From an uncultured Roseiflexaceae bacterium (GTDB lineage Bacteria > Chloroflexota > Chloroflexia > Chloroflexales > Roseiflexaceae): a stretch of DNA of 7,966 nt. The stretch spans positions 1 to 7,966 of the forward strand of contig CAIPUQ010000198.1 in assembly GCA_903868295.1 (NCBI GenBank), in the 5' to 3' direction. The translations under genes were made by a program, and so were the position numbers. Below are positions 6,245 to 7,966 of the stretch, in pieces (the stretch's first letter is position 1; each line of letters begins with the position of its first letter). Under the pieces are notes generated by a model. The model saw only the letters and a list, made by a program, of their open reading frames with translations, did not search any database and had not been told where the DNA came from.

Positions 6245-7240
6245 TTAGATCGCAGCCGGGGCAGGCAATTCGCTGTCGGCACCATACAGGATTTTGACGA
6301 TTTCGACATCCGACAGGCTGAGGGTCTGTACCTGCGTGTTGATGCGCTTGATGAGGCCGGTCAAGACCTGCTTGGGGCCGAGCTCGATGAAGGTGTCAAC
6401 GCCTTCTTCGATCATCATCTGGACGCTGCCCGTCCACTGCACGGGGCGGGTCAACTGGCCGTTGATTTCGGCACGCAATTCTTCGACGGTGTGCAGCATC
6501 GATGCGCTGATATTGGCAATGAGTGGGACAGACGGGGCTGCCATGGCGATTTGGTTCGAGAACTCTGCAAAGCGCAACGATGCGTTGTGCATCAGCGGCG
6601 AGTGCGATGCGATCGACACGGCCAGGCGTTGTACCAGCTTGGCGCCACGCTCTTTGGCAAGCTCCATCGCCCGCGTCAACGCGGCGACCTCGCCCGATAG
6701 GACGGTCTGTCCCGGCGAATTGGCGTTGGCCATGGTGACCACGCCGTATGACTGGGCTTCGTCGACGACGGCGCGCAATTGCGTCTCGTCGAGGCCAATC
6801 ACCGCGGCCATGCCGCCGGGGCGGGTCAACGCACTTTCGGCCATCAGACGGCCGCGTTCACGCACCAGCAACAACGCCTCGTCGAACTGGAGCGAGCCGG
6901 CGGCGACCAGCGCGGTGAACTCTCCGAGGCTGTGCCCAGCGACCATCGCCGGCGAAACGTTGATGCCCAGCGGGGTCAACTTCTCACGCAGGGCTTCGAG
7001 ACAAGCAATACTGACAGTCAAAATAGCCGGCTGGGCGTTGTAGGTGTCATCCAACTCGGCCTGCGGACCTTCGAAGCAGAGGGTGGTCAAAGAAAAACCG
7101 AGGACATCGTTTGCGCGATCAAAGACCCGCCGTGCCGCTGGCGACACGTTATAGAGCAGGCGCCCCATGCCCACATATTGTGAACCTTGTCCGGGGAACA
7201 CCAACGCCATGCGTTTTTTGATCGTATGCAATAATTCCAA
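6245..7240 (-). CDS. fabD: Malonyl-CoA:ACP transacylase (FabD)
   Basis: This enzyme moves the malonyl group from CoA to acyl carrier protein, providing the extender used by FabF. With the TTG start at 7240 it has 331 residues. The signature VFPGQGSQ starts at 14 with oxyanion Gln18. The nucleophile Ser104 lies in GHSLGE, the carboxylate-binding Arg129 in RERGRLM, and the catalytic His213 in ASHSPLM. ELGPKQVLTGLIKR (286-299) is a conserved C-terminal motif. The TTG is preferred because a strong GAGGAG sits 7 nt upstream. The in-frame ATG at 7210 (MALVFPGQ), which gives 321 residues, has no ribosome site. A longer reading frame opening at 7360 would run through the promoter region and is rejected. 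The last 15 or so residues, rich in Ala and Pro, exceed the core domain. It is the first gene of fabD-fabF; no fabG, fabH or acpP is visible. Confidence 0.93.
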   Translation of the reverse strand: MELLHTIKKRMALVFPGQGSQYVGMGRLLYNVSPAARRVFDRANDVLGFSLTTLCFEGPQAELDDTYNAQPAILTVSIACLEALREKLTPLGINVSPAMVAGHSLGEFTALVAAGSLQFDEALLLVRERGRLMAESALTRPGGMAAVIGLDETQLRAVVDEAQSYGVVTMANANSPGQTVLSGEVAALTRAMELAKERGAKLVQRLAVSIASHSPLMHNASLRFAEFSNQIAMAAPSVPLIANISASMLHTVEELRAEINGQLTRPVQWTGSVQMMIEEGVDTFIELGPKQVLTGLIKRINTQVQTLSLSDVEIVKILYGADSELPAPAAI

Positions 7241-7390
7241 TGCGGTACTCCTCAATACATGCACACCGGCGCCCAGAGCAACCGCGTGTGATTCCGTCTT
7301 GTTACTACACATCACAGTGGATGCACATAGTATACACGAATCACACTGCGCAGGGAGCATGCAAATGTTAAGTTTGTGTATCAGATTGCG
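7241..7390. promoter_or_regulatory. fabD upstream region with TGTGA/TCACA motifs
   Basis: These 150 bp separate the larC stop from the fabD start, both genes being on the minus strand. TATACT (7334-7329, minus) is a candidate -10, though the -35 position (CTCCCT) is poor. A 9-bp perfect inverted repeat, GTGTGATTC (7286-7294) and GAATCACAC (7338-7346), flanks it with a 43-bp spacer. A further TCACA occurs at 7312-7316. The right arm would fall in the -35/-10 spacer and the left arm downstream of the transcription start, a layout suited to repression. No convincing terminator for larC is seen, so read-through into fabD is possible. Confidence 0.45.
7248..7253 (-). promoter_or_regulatory. fabD: Strong ribosome binding site selecting the TTG start of fabD
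   Basis: GAGGAG on the minus strand lies 7 nt upstream of TTG 7240. No comparable site precedes the internal ATG 7210, where the upstream bases read ATCAAAAAACGC. Confidence 0.7.
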
Positions 7391-7966
7391 TCAAGCGCCC
7401 GCCTGCGCACCATAGGCAGCCAGCGCCGCCGCATATACCTGCGTCAACGGCACCGCATGGGCCTGGGCTGCTGCGGCGCAGTCTTCGTACTCGGGCGCGG
7501 CGCCGATGACATCCCCACGCCACGTTTTGACCTTTACCCGCAGTGGCCCATAGTGCGTGTCGACCGTGACCAACGCGCGTTCGGCAACATGCCGGTCCAC
7601 CATACTGCGCCGCATCCCCAACGTCGACGTCTGACGCATAAGCAGATCCACCAGGGCGTCTTCGTGGTCACGGTCACACAAGACGCTCAGTAACAGCGCC
7701 GCCCGACCTTTTTTCATCAAAATCTGCTGCTGCCATACATCGCGCGCACCGAGCGCCAACGCCTGCGTGCAGACATACGCCAGTTGCTCGGCTGGCTGGT
7801 CATCGATGTTGCATTCGAGCAGCACCAACGCGCCCTCACTGGCCACAACTTCGCCCACCCAGACGCGCAAGGCGTTGGGGCGTGGGGTGATTTTTTTGCC
7901 GAACCCATAGCCCACCTGTTGCAACGCCAACGCCGGTCGCTTGAAGGTCGCCAGCGTGGCCAATAC
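7391..7966 (-). CDS. larC: LarC, nickel-pincer cofactor Ni-insertion protein (C-terminal part, runs off the window)
   Basis: About 192 residues of the C-terminal half are present; the frame stays open to the window edge, so the start lies beyond 7966. LarC (DUF111 family) uses CTP to insert nickel into pyridinium-3,5-bisthiocarboxylic acid mononucleotide, completing the cofactor of lactate racemase and related enzymes. Visible family motifs, in order, are GYGFGKK then RPNALRVWVGE, LECNIDDQPAEQLAY, ALGARDVW, QILMKKGRAALLLSVLC, TSTLGMRRS, YGPLRVKVK and APEYEDC near the end. The ORF is continuous across these motifs, so this looks like a single fused protein and not the frameshift-split larC1/larC2 form known in Lactobacillus plantarum, although the N-terminal half is not visible. 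No larB or larE lies in the window. The next gene downstream is fabD, 150 bp away, with no obvious functional link. Confidence 0.88.
   Translation of the reverse strand, partial: VLATLATFKRPALALQQVGYGFGKKITPRPNALRVWVGEVVASEGALVLLECNIDDQPAEQLAYVCTQALALGARDVWQQQILMKKGRAALLLSVLCDRDHEDALVDLLMRQTSTLGMRRSMVDRHVAERALVTVDTHYGPLRVKVKTWRGDVIGAAPEYEDCAAAAQAHAVPLTQVYAAALAAYGAQAGA

Noticed and set aside
7241..7360. Upstream extension of fabD to the ATG at 7360
   Set aside because: It would translate the promoter and inverted-repeat region and add 40 residues absent from FabD. The GAGGAG-TTG start explains the gene better.
7355..7390. Terminator after larC
   Set aside because: Only a short GCATGC palindrome is present, with no stable stem followed by a T-run.

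Overview
This is a GC-rich bacterial chromosome segment holding six protein-coding genes, one of them cut by the right edge, and one AT-richer intergenic region of about 420 bp. The gene set best fits a Chloroflexota bacterium, possibly class Chloroflexia. It includes a long nucleotidyltransferase/hexapeptide/phosphohexomutase-like fusion, a GatD-type amidotransferase of lipid II, a compact fabD-fabF pair and a fused-type larC. This placement is inferred from gene content and protein style, not from a database search.

Left block, minus strand: sbcD (2594-3838) is followed 16 bp later by the 833-residue sugar-nucleotide fusion protein (76-2577). The two probably share a transcript that ends at an intrinsic terminator at 17-48. 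The N-terminal transferase of the fusion looks intact, but three of the four active-site loops of its phosphomutase-like half are degenerate.

Middle, 3839-4262: a divergent intergenic region lies between sbcD and gatD. It holds three perfect TTATCCACA DnaA boxes and three near matches within 146 bp. They form three close pairs, the left three on the plus strand and the right three on the minus strand. The central pair makes a perfect palindrome with 12-bp arms. No dnaA or dnaN gene is visible in the window. This is a candidate replication origin or DnaA-controlled regulatory node and is the most interesting signal here.

Right block: gatD (4263-4991, plus) is a class I glutamine amidotransferase for peptidoglycan amidation, without its usual partner murT next to it. 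Its stop overlaps that of fabF (4988-6226, minus) by 4 bp. fabF follows fabD (6245-7240, minus, probable TTG start). Together they give malonyl loading of ACP and condensation in type II fatty acid synthesis. Upstream of fabD is a 150-bp region with a -10-like element inside a set of TGTGA/TCACA motifs. The window ends in the C-terminal half of larC (7391-7966, minus), a nickel-pincer cofactor protein.

The genes are mostly ordinary housekeeping genes of separate pathways: envelope sugars, DNA repair, peptidoglycan, fatty acids and a cofactor. No mobile element, CRISPR array, tRNA or rRNA was seen.
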